A stretch of 64,000 bases of DNA from Novosphingobium resinovorum (GCF_027922145.1 NZ_BSFC01000025.1:1-64000); one strand, 5' to 3'; numbered from the stretch's first letter, positions 1-8,461 are shown. Numbers and translations: made by a program. The notes: generated by a model not told the origin, from the letters alone.

Positions 1-11
1 GGGTCTCCTTC

Positions 12-602
12 TTACCCATTATGCCCGCTCACACACGGAATTCCTGACAGTCCCTGAATCTGCGATTTCTCGTCCACACACAGCACCACCGCACGATTCG
101 GAGGCGATAGGTAAAAGCCCACGATATCCTGTACCTTGTCGACGAACAGGGGATTGCTCGACAGCTTGAAGGTCTCTGATCGGTGGGGCTGTAGACCGAA
201 GGCACCTCAAATTCCGCAGATCGTGGTATGCGACAGCCCAGCCTCGGCCGCCATCGAACGGATCGACCAATGCGTGCCGGCCTTGGGTGTGGTATTCAGC
301 GTTCGCTCGATCACATGCGCCACTTGCGCGTCGCTCACCGTCCGCGGCCGGCCCGCCCGATATTCGTCGGTCAACCCTTCAATCCCGGGTTGCGCAAAAC
401 GACGAGGCCATTTGCCAACCGTGTGTTCGTGAACTCCAAGCCGTTCGGCTACTTCCTTGCTCTGCAGTCCGTCCTCACACAGCAACACCATCCCGCAAAG
501 GTCTGATAATGAGCGAGGAACCTTACGACGCCGCACTTGCGATTCAAGGAATGTCCGATTTGCAGCGCTCAACTTGATAACATCTGCTTGACGACCGACC
601 AT
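12..602 (-). pseudogene. IS630-family transposase, broken remnant
   Basis: On the minus strand from ATG 602 the first ~130 codons encode an IS630-type helix-turn-helix N-terminus (LSAANRTFLESQVRRR..., EVAERLGVHEHTVGKW, RAGRPRTVSDAQV). The frame is then stopped by TGA at the position where relatives carry Trp ([20 protein letters not shown]). After that stop the same frame continues through [31 protein letters not shown], which holds the first catalytic Asp, before homology ends and a stop follows. The rest of the DDE catalytic domain is missing. It is therefore an inactive fragment of an insertion sequence. It abuts the truncated M16 peptidase gene at a CTAG, a TA-containing junction typical of IS630 insertion. 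Confidence 0.85.
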
Positions 603-660
603 CGCATGTCTCCTGTCAATGCAGGGCTTATACAATGCGGCTTATTTCGATTCCAGGTTA

Positions 661-943
661 CTAGGAACCATTGAACAGCAGGTGCTCGAACAAGTGGGCG
701 AAGCCGGTCCGTTCCGGGCCGCTCGTCACGCGAGCCGACATGATACCAGATGCCGACGTGGACGAAGGGGGATGGTCTTGTCCTGGCTGGCGAGCACGCG
801 CAGCCCGCTGGCTAGGGTTATCTTCTCGTACTTGATGACCGTCGACGCGTGGGCCTCGGCGGTTTCGGGCGCCAGCTTCGCGCCCGTGGTCTGCACCGCG
901 GACAAGGCAAAGGCCAGGCAGCAGCGAAGTAGACAATTTCATT
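661..943 (-). pseudogene. M16-family zinc metallopeptidase, N-terminal remnant cut by the IS
   Basis: Minus strand from ATG 943. A signal-peptide-like start (MKLSTSLLPGLCLV) and segments typical of the pitrilysin/insulinase family are spread over different frames: KYEKITLASGLRVLASQDKTIP in one, FVHVGIWYHVGSRDERPG in the next, and GRTGFAHLFEHLLFNGS in a third. The last contains the HxxEH zinc motif (HLFEH). At least two or three small frameshifts are needed to join them. Homology ends exactly where the IS630 remnant begins. It cannot make a functional peptidase. Intact homologues are roughly 450-950 residues long. Confidence 0.75.
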
Positions 944-1040
944 GAACCTCCCGAGGAAACGACCATCGAGCGCTTAGCGAGCGAGCTATGCCGCAACCTT
1001 GCGGGACGCCTTCGCCGCCCCCGATTTACCGAAACAGGGC

Positions 1041-1056
1041 CCTGACTACCGACAGG
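1041..1056. promoter_or_regulatory. Candidate regulon site (CCTGAC-N4-GACAGG)
   Basis: A degenerate copy of the recurrent inverted repeat CCTATC-N4-GATAGG, matching 9 of 12 arm positions. It lies 69 bp before the start of the NTF2-like gene at 1125. This is a by-eye match and one of the weaker copies. Confidence 0.35.
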
Positions 1057-1124
1057 TGCGCCCAGGGGGGCGCGCGCCACGTTTCCCGCGCGTGAAATGA
1101 CGCGCGGCGAGAGGAGACAAGACG

Positions 1125-1490
1125 ATGACGGCATCGGAAACGCTCGATCTGGATCAGGCGATCCGCGACACCTACCGCTTGTGGAACGAGGGTAGCTATG
1201 AGGAACTCAACACGCTTTTCCGCACGATGGGGCCAAATGGCTTCAGCATCGAATACGTCGGTTCTCCCGCGGTGGATGGGCCTGCGGCGATAGAGGCGAT
1301 GTGGCGCCAATATGGCGGAAAATGCACCACCGAAGCGGTCGAGGTGATCGTCAACGGTTCCGAAGGGGCAGCCTATGTCGCCAATCATCTCCAGACCGAG
1401 GAAGGCGTTACAATCCTGCCAAGCCTGGAAACCTACCGGGTCGACGACGGCAAACTGACGATCCGGTACTTCCACCGGACGGCGAACTGA
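1125..1490 (+). CDS. SnoaL/NTF2-like small protein
   Basis: A 121-residue protein with the layout of the NTF2-like alpha+beta barrel family. It opens with a helix (AIRDTYRLWNEGSYEELNTLF), has central strands (EAVEVIVNGSEGAAYVANHL) and ends with TYRVDDGKLTIRYFHRT. Family members include ketosteroid isomerases, SnoaL-type cyclases, dehydratases and non-catalytic folds, so no reaction can be assigned. The start is set by GAGAGGAGA just upstream of ATG 1125. It is monocistronic, facing the convergent SDR at 1512. It is one of six such proteins in the window, which suggests several ring-isomerising or hydrating steps (inference). Confidence 0.7.
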   Translation: MTASETLDLDQAIRDTYRLWNEGSYEELNTLFRTMGPNGFSIEYVGSPAVDGPAAIEAMWRQYGGKCTTEAVEVIVNGSEGAAYVANHLQTEEGVTILPSLETYRVDDGKLTIRYFHRTAN

Positions 1491-1511
1491 TAGCGGCCGT
1501 CCGGCGCGCGG

Positions 1512-2312
1512 TTAGTCGCCGGATTCCATGAACGCCAGCAGGTCGGCATAGTGGGGCTGGTGCACGAGGCCGCCGCCGGAAATCGAGATGTTCTCGCCGG
1601 TGATGTAGCGGGATTCGTCCGACGCCAGGAAGGCGACCAGCGCCGCTATGTCGTCCGGGGTGCCGAATTCCGGCGTCAGTATATGGCGCTGGATCATTTC
1701 CTTCAGCCCCGGCACCGTCTTCTCCAGCGCCTCGGTCAGTACCACGCCGGGCGCGATGCTGTTGCAGCGGATGTTCTGGCGTCCGTGCTGCGTCGCCACG
1801 TAGCGGGTGAGGCCGATGATGGCCGCCTTGGACGAGCCGTAGGCGATGCGGGCGAGGTCGCCAGCGCTGCCCGAATTGGACGCGGTGTTGATGATCGAGC
1901 CGCCGCCCGTCTCGATCATGCGCGGGATGGCGTACTTGCAACCCAGCAGGTAGCCGGTGAGGTTCACGTCCAGGATTTCGCGCCAGATGCCGATTGGAAT
2001 GTCGGGCGCGGTGGTGTCCTGGGCGCTCTTGGCGGGATCGGTCATCGCCGCATTGTTGTGCAGGACGTCGAGGCGGCCGAAATGGTCGACCACGCGATCG
2101 ACGAGGGCACTGACCGATTGCGGATTGGCCGCGTCGAACTGCACGGCCAGCGCCGCCTCCCCGAGCGGTTCTGCGGCCCGCAGCGCCGAATCCTCGAACA
2201 AGTCGGCAATGACGACACGGGCGCCTTCCGAAACCATCCGGCGCGCCACCGCCGATCCGATGCCGCCGCCACCACCCGTCACTATCGCAACCTTGCCGTC
2301 CAGACGCTTCAT
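1512..2312 (-). CDS. Short-chain dehydrogenase/reductase (SDR)
   Basis: A 266-residue classical SDR, probably NAD(P)-dependent oxidation of a hydroxyl or reduction of a ketone in the cytoplasm. The cofactor motif TGGGGGIG is at residues 12-19, NNA at 86-88, Ser near 145-147 and the YxxxK pair at Tyr158/Lys162. Asp37 at the end of beta-2 (VVIADLF) favours NAD(H). The C-terminus carries a GLVHQPHYADLLAF tail also seen, in variant form, in the SDR at 8532 (FTAHQPTMVDFQKLF), so the two are close relatives. It reads away from the TonB receptor remnant. Its substrate is unknown. Confidence 0.85.
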   Translation of the reverse strand: MKRLDGKVAIVTGGGGGIGSAVARRMVSEGARVVIADLFEDSALRAAEPLGEAALAVQFDAANPQSVSALVDRVVDHFGRLDVLHNNAAMTDPAKSAQDTTAPDIPIGIWREILDVNLTGYLLGCKYAIPRMIETGGGSIINTASNSGSAGDLARIAYGSSKAAIIGLTRYVATQHGRQNIRCNSIAPGVVLTEALEKTVPGLKEMIQRHILTPEFGTPDDIAALVAFLASDESRYITGENISISGGGLVHQPHYADLLAFMESGD

Positions 2313-2454
2313 CCTTCGTTCTCCCGCAATTGGTTTCGTTCACGGCTGGCACCCGGTTCAACACCATCGTGCCAGTGTATCGCTGCGTGGCTGGTTGCCC
2401 GGGCTCGGGCACCCGTCCAACGGCAGGGCGTGCCCCCCTCGTAGCGAGGGTGAC

Positions 2455-2470
2455 CCTGTCTGGAGAGAGG
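2455..2470. promoter_or_regulatory. Candidate regulon site (CCTGTC-N4-GAGAGG)
   Basis: Matches 10 of 12 arm positions of CCTATC-N4-GATAGG. It lies 98 bp before the TonB receptor remnant at 2568, the same distance class as the perfect site in front of the intact receptor at 53056. A lone CCTATC half site follows at 2482-2487. Confidence 0.45.
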
Positions 2471-2567
2471 GCATTGCAGTCCCTATCGTGCCATCCTCAA
2501 GGCGTACAGCAGGTAAGGACGGGACCGCCAGCGCCTGCCACCGCAGTTCTGGAGGAGGAACAGCTTC

Positions 2568-4265
2568 ATGAGCCAAAGAGCCCGTCATATCTGCGCCTTG
2601 CGTGATCGCGCGCTTCTGCTTTGTCTGGCCATGTTGATGGCGGGAGTATCGCCCAATGCCCTGACGCGGGCGGACGAGACCACCAACGCCGCCGCCAGGG
2701 AGGTGCGAAACGACGATATCGTCGTGACCGCCCGGCGCGCATGGGAGAATATCCAGGCGACGCGGTGTCGGTCGCCGCGTTCAACGAAGAGGTGCTGCGT
2801 TTGGCCAATATCCAGAGTTCGTCGGACCTCATGTTCAAGACGCCGGGCGTCTACTTGTCCGGATCGGGAGGCAGGGAAAACTCGGTGTTCCAGATCCGGG
2901 TCCAGACCAAAGCGCTGGGCGGCTCGAACGCGCTCGCCGTCGTCAGCTATCTCGCCGATGTGCCGCAGTCCACATTCGGCAGCGGGGTGTGGACTTACGA
3001 CATGGCCTCCGTCCAAGTGCTGAAAGGGCCGCAGGGGACGCTGTTCGGCCGCAACACGACGGGCGGTGCGGTACTCTACTATCCGGCGGCGCCCGGATAC
3101 GAATGGGAAGGCTATCTCCAGGCCGACTACGGCAACTTCGACCACAAGCAGCTCGAAGGCGCCTTCACGCTGCCGATGGTCACGGATCGCCTTTCCGTTC
3201 GCTTCGCGGGCCGCCACGACAAGCGCGACGGGTATACGCGCAACATCGGACTGGGCGGCGATCTGGATGACGTCAATTCCCCCGCCTTCCGCGTCTCGGT
3301 GCTGGCCGAACCGACGGATTCGATCCGCAATCTCACCATCTTCGACTGGTATCGCAACTATTATACTGGCGATGGTGCGATCCTGCTCAACGTCAACGAT
3401 GCGCCGAGCTTGCTCGACCTGCTGGGCATAAAGGAATCCGCGCAGGCAGCCTTGGCCGCCCAGAAGGCGGGTGGTCCCCGCGTGGTGGACAGCGACGTCG
3501 AGCCAACCATGAACCGGACGCGGCGCTGGGGGCTGACCAACCGCACCGACATAACCTTGGGTGACATCGAACTGGTCGCTATCTTCGGGTACCGCAAGAC
3601 TTACGTGGAATACAACTTCAATACAGATGGCGTTCCCCGACTGGACAGCACCCTGGCGCCTGGACTGAGCTTCCCGCTGCTGAATGCCGGCGCGATCAGC
3701 CATGTAGAGCAATATACCGAGGAAGTGCAGCTCAAGGGGCAGCCTGCTGGACGACAAGGTCGACTGGCTGCTGGGAGGGTTCTACCTGAAGAGCAAGCTC
3801 TACGGCACCACCGGCACCGGCAACGACGTGGGCTTTTGGACCAGTTTTGCGCTGGCGAACACCAAGACCCGGTCGCTCGATGCACCCGCAGCGCTACAGC
3901 CCTATCTCAGCGCACGGGAGATCCCGTTCGATCTGGTTGCCAAGACCACCTACACATTGGGCATGCAGTACGGTCTGCCGCTGGGGGACCTAGGCGATCT
4001 TGCCGCCAATGCGGACTATTACCATTCCAGTTCGCTGAAGTACGTCAACACCGCGCTGCCCGCCTATGGCATCGTCAACCCCAGGATCGAATGGCGCGGG
4101 TTGGCGGGGCGTCCGTTCGACCTGTCCGTCTACGCCACGAACTTGTTCGACAAGGCCTATGCCGCGATCGGTTCGGTGTCAGCTGCGGCGCTGGGGTTCG
4201 ATGCGGCCATCTATGGTGCGCTTCGCCAGTACGCAGTGTCGTTGCGGTACCGCTTCGGCCCGTGA
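2568..4265 (+). pseudogene. TonB-dependent receptor, frameshifted and internally shortened
   Basis: An outer-membrane TonB-dependent receptor, broken in at least two places. From ATG 2568 it has a signal-peptide-like N-terminus and DDIVVTARRAWENIQ. One base then appears lost near 2763; restoring a C would give QATPVSVAAFNEE. The plug continues (FKTPGVYLSGSGG, VQVLKGPQGTLFGRNTTGG) into barrel strands. A G run at 3736-3739 has one base too many; removing it gives LKGSLLDDKVDWLLGGFYL. The last frame ends in LFDKAYAAIGSV...VSLRYRFGP. The joined product is about 565 residues against 791 for the intact receptor at 53056, so part of the barrel also seems deleted. The single-base changes could be sequencing errors; the missing barrel segment is harder to explain that way. 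Confidence 0.75.
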
Positions 4266-4328
4266 TCGCTGGCGGCACGATCTGACTGCAGAAATGTCGC
4301 CCCGGGCGCGACAGGAAAGGAACAGCCA

Positions 4329-5351
4329 ATGAGCAGGACCAAGGCCGTGTGGGCGCAACTAGTGCCGATGCCGGGGGACGCGCTGGTCGCGCTGGCGCAG
4401 TCCTACGAGGCGGCGGGGGTCGACGGGGTGTGGGCGCCGCAAATGTTCGGCGCGCCGTTCTCTACGCTCGCCGCCGTCGCGCCGGCCACGCGCAGCATCA
4501 AGCTGGGCACGGGCATCGCGCTAGCCTTCGTGCGCAGTCCGCTGGAGACCGCGTGCAGCGCGATCGACCTCGATCTCATCAGCCAGGGCCGCGTGGTGCT
4601 GGGGCTGGGATCGAGCGCGCAGAGCCAGATCGAGGGTTCGTTCGGCAGCCCCTACGGCAAGCCGCTCAGCCACATGCGCGAGATCCTCGGCATGATCCGC
4701 GCGATCGTGGCGCGCGGCCACACCGGCGAGCTGGAACGGTTGGAGGGCGAGTATCACACGCTAGACCTGTCGCATTTCCGGCTGCTGCATCCGCCGGTGC
4801 GGTTCGCCATTCCGATCGTATTGCCCGCGGTGTTTCAGAAGGCCTGTGCGCAGGCGGCGGAGATCGCCGACGGGTTGCTGGGCCATCCGCTGTGGAACGA
4901 TGCCTGGATCGCGCGCGAGGTGATCGCGAACGTGAAGGCCGGGCTCGATCGCGGCGGCCGCGCGCGCGGCGACTTCACGCTCAACCTGTCGATCTTCACC
5001 GCGATCGCGTCTGACCGGCGCGAGGCGATCGAGGATTGCCGCGCGACGGTGGCCTATTACAGCCAGTCGCCCCAATACTTGCGCTATTTCCAGGAGATCG
5101 GCTTCGGCCGCGAGGCGGCGGCGATACAGGATGCGTTCGCGAAGGGCGATCACGCGGCGATGGCGGCCGCCTGCCCCGACGCCATGGTGGAAAGCATCGC
5201 CGTCGTCGGCACCGTCGACGAAGTGCGCGCGCGGGTGGCGAGCCGCGCTGAATATGCCGATGCGATCACCCCGGTCATCCCGCACTACGGCCTCTCGGCG
5301 GACAAGAGCGCCGCTTACACCCAGCGCATCGCGGACACCTTCTATGAATAG
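4329..5351 (+). CDS. LLM-class (luciferase-like) flavin/F420-dependent oxidoreductase
   Basis: A 340-residue TIM-barrel protein of the luciferase-like monooxygenase superfamily. Typical features are the N-terminal barrel strand (AVWAQLVPMPGDALVALAQ), the IKLGTGIALAFVRSPLETA segment and the DLISQGRVVLGLGSS motif. Members use F420H2 or FMNH2, which cannot be told apart here; the F420 genes at 55-59 kb favour F420 (inference). It is closely similar in layout to the protein at 62406 (shared KLGTG..A..RSP.ETA and GR.VLGLGSS). AGGAAAGGAAC precedes ATG 4329. Its stop overlaps the methyltransferase start by 8 bp, so the two are probably translationally coupled and act on the same compound. Confidence 0.85.
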   Translation: MSRTKAVWAQLVPMPGDALVALAQSYEAAGVDGVWAPQMFGAPFSTLAAVAPATRSIKLGTGIALAFVRSPLETACSAIDLDLISQGRVVLGLGSSAQSQIEGSFGSPYGKPLSHMREILGMIRAIVARGHTGELERLEGEYHTLDLSHFRLLHPPVRFAIPIVLPAVFQKACAQAAEIADGLLGHPLWNDAWIAREVIANVKAGLDRGGRARGDFTLNLSIFTAIASDRREAIEDCRATVAYYSQSPQYLRYFQEIGFGREAAAIQDAFAKGDHAAMAAACPDAMVESIAVVGTVDEVRARVASRAEYADAITPVIPHYGLSADKSAAYTQRIADTFYE

Positions 5352-6405
5352 CGCCACCATCGCCGCGATGGCGGGCGGTGGGCAGTACAACCGCCATTCG
5401 CGCCTGCAACTGGCCAACCTGCAATCGGCGCTGCCCTTGTGGGAGCACGCGGCGGCGGCCGTGGGGCAGGACAGCGCCGGCCTCGTGACCATCGCCGACT
5501 ACGGGGCCTCGCAAGGGCGCAACTCGATGGGGCCGATGGGCCGCGCGATCGACCTGGTGCGCGAGCGCGACGCCGACCGGCCGGTGCAGGTCGTCCACAC
5601 CGACTTGCCGTCCAATGATTTCGCCTCGCTGTTCACGCTGCTTGCCGACGATCCGGCGAGCTACCTTCGCGGGCGGGGCGAGGTCCATCCGCTCGCGGTC
5701 GGACGCTCGTATTTCGACGCGGTGCTGCCGGCGGGGAGCGTCGACCTCGGCTGGTCGTCGAACGCGCTGCACTGGATGAGCCACAGCCCGATCGAGGTCG
5801 ACGATCATGCCTGGGCGACCTTCAGCGCCTGCGCACAGGCACGCTCGGCGGTGGACGCGGTGCTGGCGGACGACTGGCTGCGGTTCCTGCGCGCGCGCAG
5901 CCGCGAGCTGCGGCCGGGCGGGCGCGTGGTCTGCCAGTTCATGGGGCGCGGCGAGGAGCAGCAGGGCTTCGAATGGATGGCCGACCATTTCTGGCAGGCG
6001 ATCCTGGCCCTGCGCGCGGCGGGACAGCTTACCGAAGCGGAGACGCGGCGGATGACCGCGCCCTCGGCGGGCCGCTCGCCCGAGCAGATCGCGGCGCCGT
6101 TCGCGGCGGGGCTGGTGCCCGAACTGGCGCTCGATCACGTGTCGCGCTTCGTCTCGCCCGATCCGTTCTGGGACGAATACCGCGAGACCGGCGACGCCGC
6201 GCGGCTGGGGGCGCGATGGGCGGCGATGATGCGCGCCGCCAACGGTCCCAACTTCGCCGCGGCGCTGGGCTCTGGGCTGGACCCCGCCCGCGACCGCGAC
6301 GCGCTGCTCGATGCGCTCACGCAGGAACTGGCGTGGCGGGTCGCCGCCGATCCGCAGCGCAGCGTTTCGTGGAACGTGCTGGTGTCGATCCGCAAGCGCG
6401 GCTGA
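5344..6405 (+). CDS. SABATH-type SAM-dependent carboxyl methyltransferase
   Basis: A 353-residue protein with the hallmarks of the SABATH (salicylate/benzoate/theobromine) methyltransferase family. These are an N-terminal AAMAGGGQYNRHSRLQ resembling the plant MxGGxGxxSYxxNSxxQ, a SAM motif IADYGASQGRNSM, HTDLPSNDFASLF, and VDLGWSSNALHWMS followed by LRPGGRVVCQFMG. The family methylates carboxylates or ring nitrogens with SAM. ATG 5344 overlaps the end of the LLM oxidoreductase gene, and the longer upstream reading frame is just that gene in another frame. SABATH proteins are best known from plants but occur in bacteria. Here one may esterify a carboxylic intermediate (inference). Confidence 0.75.
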   Translation: MNSATIAAMAGGGQYNRHSRLQLANLQSALPLWEHAAAAVGQDSAGLVTIADYGASQGRNSMGPMGRAIDLVRERDADRPVQVVHTDLPSNDFASLFTLLADDPASYLRGRGEVHPLAVGRSYFDAVLPAGSVDLGWSSNALHWMSHSPIEVDDHAWATFSACAQARSAVDAVLADDWLRFLRARSRELRPGGRVVCQFMGRGEEQQGFEWMADHFWQAILALRAAGQLTEAETRRMTAPSAGRSPEQIAAPFAAGLVPELALDHVSRFVSPDPFWDEYRETGDAARLGARWAAMMRAANGPNFAAALGSGLDPARDRDALLDALTQELAWRVAADPQRSVSWNVLVSIRKRG

Positions 6406-6408
6406 GTT

Positions 6409-6657
6409 TCAGGCGAAGAACAGCGCCAGCAGGACGCCGCACACCGCGACGACCCATGACTGGAAGGCCCATAGCATCGGCGCCGGCGCATCGCGCAGAC
6501 CCATGAACTCGCGCCCGACGAGCAGGACTTTGGCGAAGGCCACGACGAGGATCACCGCGCCGGAGGTGCCCAGCACGGTCGTCTCGAACGACAGCAGCGT
6601 CGCCGCCACCAGCACCGCCCAGACCAGGACGGCGCGATTGGCCAGGATCGAAGGCAT
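6409..6657 (-). CDS. Cytochrome oxidase subunit IV / NorF-like small membrane protein
   Basis: An 82-residue protein with three predicted membrane helices: AVLVWAVLVAATLLSF, GAVILVVAFAKVLLVGREF and LWAFQSWVVAVCGVLLALFF. The pattern, including VLLVGREFMGLR between helices 2 and 3, matches prokaryotic COX4/NorF-type subunits. It is the last gene of a three-gene inner-membrane cluster with the NorE-like protein upstream. No heme-copper catalytic subunit is present in the window, so the pair's partner is unknown. It is convergent with the methyltransferase, with only three bases between stops. Confidence 0.75.
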   Translation of the reverse strand: MPSILANRAVLVWAVLVAATLLSFETTVLGTSGAVILVVAFAKVLLVGREFMGLRDAPAPMLWAFQSWVVAVCGVLLALFFA

Positions 6658-6672
6658 CTTGGAATCGTTTCC

Positions 6673-7245
6673 TTACAAAAGATAAAGCAGCGCGAAGAGG
6701 ACGATCCACAGCAGGTCGACCAGGTGCCAGAACGCCCCGCTGCCCTCGATCAGCGCCGCACCTCCGGGCATCCTACCGGCCTTGTCGAAGCGCGAGGCGG
6801 CGAAGCACAGCACGCCCAGGCCGATCAGCACGTGGACGAGGTGGATGGCCGTGAACATGTAATAGTAGATCGAGAAGCTGTTGGTGTTGAGCGTGAAGCC
6901 GTGGCTGATCTTGGCCGCGTATTCGAACGCCTTGACCACCACGAAGCCCGATCCCAGCGCGATCGTGGCCAGCAGCAGCGGCCGGGCCCGCCGGTCGTCG
7001 CGGCGCACGGCGGCGACGGCCTGCGCCATGCACAAGCTGCTGGTCAGCAGCAACGGCGTGTTGAGCAGGCCGAGCTGCCGGTCGAGCAGTCGCCGCGAGG
7101 CTTCGAACAGCGCATATTCCTGCCGGTGCGCCACGGCGTAAGTGATGAAGAAGACGGCGAACACCACCAGGTCGCCGCCGATGAACACCCACAGGCCTTC
7201 CTCGCCCGGCACATGCCCGCCGGATCGGCGTTCGGCGGTGGTCAT
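6673..7245 (-). CDS. Cytochrome c oxidase subunit III / NorE-like membrane protein
   Basis: A 190-residue protein with about five membrane helices. It has the subunit III/NorE signature: an N-terminal GEEGLWVFIGGDLVVFAVFF, then ISHGFTLNTNSFSIYYYMFTAIHLVHVLIGLGVL with the conserved helix and histidines, then GAFWHLVDLLWIVLFALLYLL. It is shorter than true COX3 (about 260) and of NorE length. NorE assists heme-copper NO reductases in denitrifiers. The ATG 7245 overlaps the upstream gene by four bases (ATGA), showing translational coupling. Its role without a catalytic subunit nearby is unclear. Confidence 0.8.
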   Translation of the reverse strand: MTTAERRSGGHVPGEEGLWVFIGGDLVVFAVFFITYAVAHRQEYALFEASRRLLDRQLGLLNTPLLLTSSLCMAQAVAAVRRDDRRARPLLLATIALGSGFVVVKAFEYAAKISHGFTLNTNSFSIYYYMFTAIHLVHVLIGLGVLCFAASRFDKAGRMPGGAALIEGSGAFWHLVDLLWIVLFALLYLL

Positions 7246-7943
7246 GCCTCGGCCAGCGCGTCGCGCTTGATCGCCGCCAGCATCGCCACGATCATCAGGT
7301 TGAACCAGATGCCGAACACCACCGCCGGCACCCAGAAGGCGAGCACCCCGTTCCATGCGAAGGGGCCGGTCTTGAACAGGCCGACGGCGAAGCCGGGCAG
7401 CAGCAGCAGGCCGGTCCACAAGTTCATGTAGCCCAGCCAGCGCGGGAGAATGGGCCGGGCGCGCTTGTCCTGCAGGATCGCCACCCCGGTGACGACATTC
7501 TGCACGAAGGCCGGCACCGCGGGCATGACGAACAGGAAGAAGGCGATGTCGCTCAGCATCGCGATCTCGGCGTCGGGCCGGTCGGTGCGATAGGCGGCGA
7601 CGGTGAAGAACAGGCCCGCGAAGAACAGGGTGACGAAGCCGTAGGCGACGATCATCACGAAGGCCCAGGTGAGCGGCGAGATCGCGCCTTCGATCTTCTT
7701 GAGGAACGTTGCGACGGCGGCGAGGAAGGGGAAGAACAGCACCGACGCAGAGGTGATGAGGATCCCCCCGACGAGGATCCCGGTCTGGTGTGCGCGGTAG
7801 TAGTCGGCCACCTGCGCCACCGGCAGCGCGGGGTCGAGCGGCGGAAACATGCGTGCGAGCGGCCAGATGCCGACGAACATCAGCGTCCCGGCCAGCGCCC
7901 CCATGAACGTGCACAGCTTCATGGTCGTGCTCTTGGTGTCCAT
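7242..7943 (-). CDS. Polytopic membrane protein of unknown function
   Basis: 233 residues with about six hydrophobic segments (FMGALAGTLMFVGIWPLA, TGILVGGILITSASVLFFPFLAAVA, LTWAFVMIVAYGFVTLFFAGLFFTV, IAFFLFVMPAVPAFVQNVVTG, MNLWTGLLLLPGFAVGLF, VLAFWVPAVVFGIWFNLMIVAML). I do not recognise the family with confidence. It leads the operon with the NorE/NorF-like pair, to which it is translationally coupled, so it may be a third component of the same membrane complex. It is divergent from the NTF2-like gene at 8084 across a candidate regulon site. Confidence 0.7.
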   Translation of the reverse strand: MDTKSTTMKLCTFMGALAGTLMFVGIWPLARMFPPLDPALPVAQVADYYRAHQTGILVGGILITSASVLFFPFLAAVATFLKKIEGAISPLTWAFVMIVAYGFVTLFFAGLFFTVAAYRTDRPDAEIAMLSDIAFFLFVMPAVPAFVQNVVTGVAILQDKRARPILPRWLGYMNLWTGLLLLPGFAVGLFKTGPFAWNGVLAFWVPAVVFGIWFNLMIVAMLAAIKRDALAEA

Positions 7944-8012
7944 GTTCCCTCCCCCGATCCGGTGCCCTGCCCGGCGATCGCGGCATGCTGGCGGGTCGCG
8001 GGGCGCACACCA

Positions 8013-8028
8013 CCCGCCTTCGGATAGG
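8013..8028. promoter_or_regulatory. Candidate regulon site (CCCGCC-N4-GATAGG)
   Basis: Right arm perfect, left arm 3 of 6 against CCTATC-N4-GATAGG. The site ends 56 bp before ATG 8084, the same spacing as at five other promoters of the window (52-56 bp). It sits between divergent genes. Confidence 0.5.
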
Positions 8029-8083
8029 GTTCCGGGCAGGCTCGGCGAGCCGATAAGAGCGCGCGGACAAAGGAGCAGTGACG

Positions 8084-8461
8084 ATGACCGATACCGAGGC
8101 GAACAAGGCGGTGGCCCGTCGTTACATGCAGGCGGTCGAGGACGGCGACCTGGCTACGATCGAGGCCCTGCAGCACCCCGACTGCACGTGGTGGATACTG
8201 GGCTATGGCGACATGAGCCGCGCGGATTTCATCGCCAGCGTCACCGGCGGGCTGCTCAGCGCCAGGCATCGCAAGGCCGAAGTGGTGGGCCTCACCGCCG
8301 AGGGAGACCGGGTGGCGGTGGAAGTGCGCGGCGAAATGGTGTTCCCCGACCGGGTTTATCGCAACGAATACCACAACCTGCTGATCGTCCGTGACGGCCA
8401 GATCGTTTCGGGCCGGGAATATATGGACACCCGGGCGGCGGCTGAGGCATTCCCCGCCTGA
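8084..8461 (+). CDS. SnoaL/ketosteroid-isomerase-like NTF2-fold protein
   Basis: About 125 residues with the SnoaL-like pattern: NKAVARRYMQAVEDGDLATIEALQHPDCTWWILG at the start, a central EVVGLTAEGDRVAVEVRGEMVF, then EYHNLLIVRDGQIVSGREYMDTRAAAEAF. This last part is typical of the SnoaL-like subgroup that includes limonene-epoxide-hydrolase-like and isomerase-like proteins. A GTG lies in frame at 8078, but AGGAG at 8071-8075 is properly spaced only for ATG 8084. It probably leads a unit with the SDR at 8532. The reaction is unknown; small-ring isomerisation or hydration is possible. Confidence 0.75.
   Translation: MTDTEANKAVARRYMQAVEDGDLATIEALQHPDCTWWILGYGDMSRADFIASVTGGLLSARHRKAEVVGLTAEGDRVAVEVRGEMVFPDRVYRNEYHNLLIVRDGQIVSGREYMDTRAAAEAFPA

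Noticed and set aside
661-1134. A minus-strand 157-codon frame and the overlapping plus-strand frames around 619-945 as small genes
   Set aside because: The recognisable content is M16 peptidase sequence split over three frames; the frames themselves are not genes.
4296-4315. TGTCGC...GCGACA hairpin before the LLM gene at 4329, considered as a terminator isolating it from the receptor remnant
   Set aside because: The stem is only 6 bp with no T run and it ends just before the ribosome-binding site; it may affect translation but cannot be called a terminator.
8084-8461. Calling the NTF2-like proteins ketosteroid isomerases outright
   Set aside because: The fold is shared by many activities and the catalytic Tyr/Asp pair of ketosteroid isomerase could not be placed with confidence by eye.
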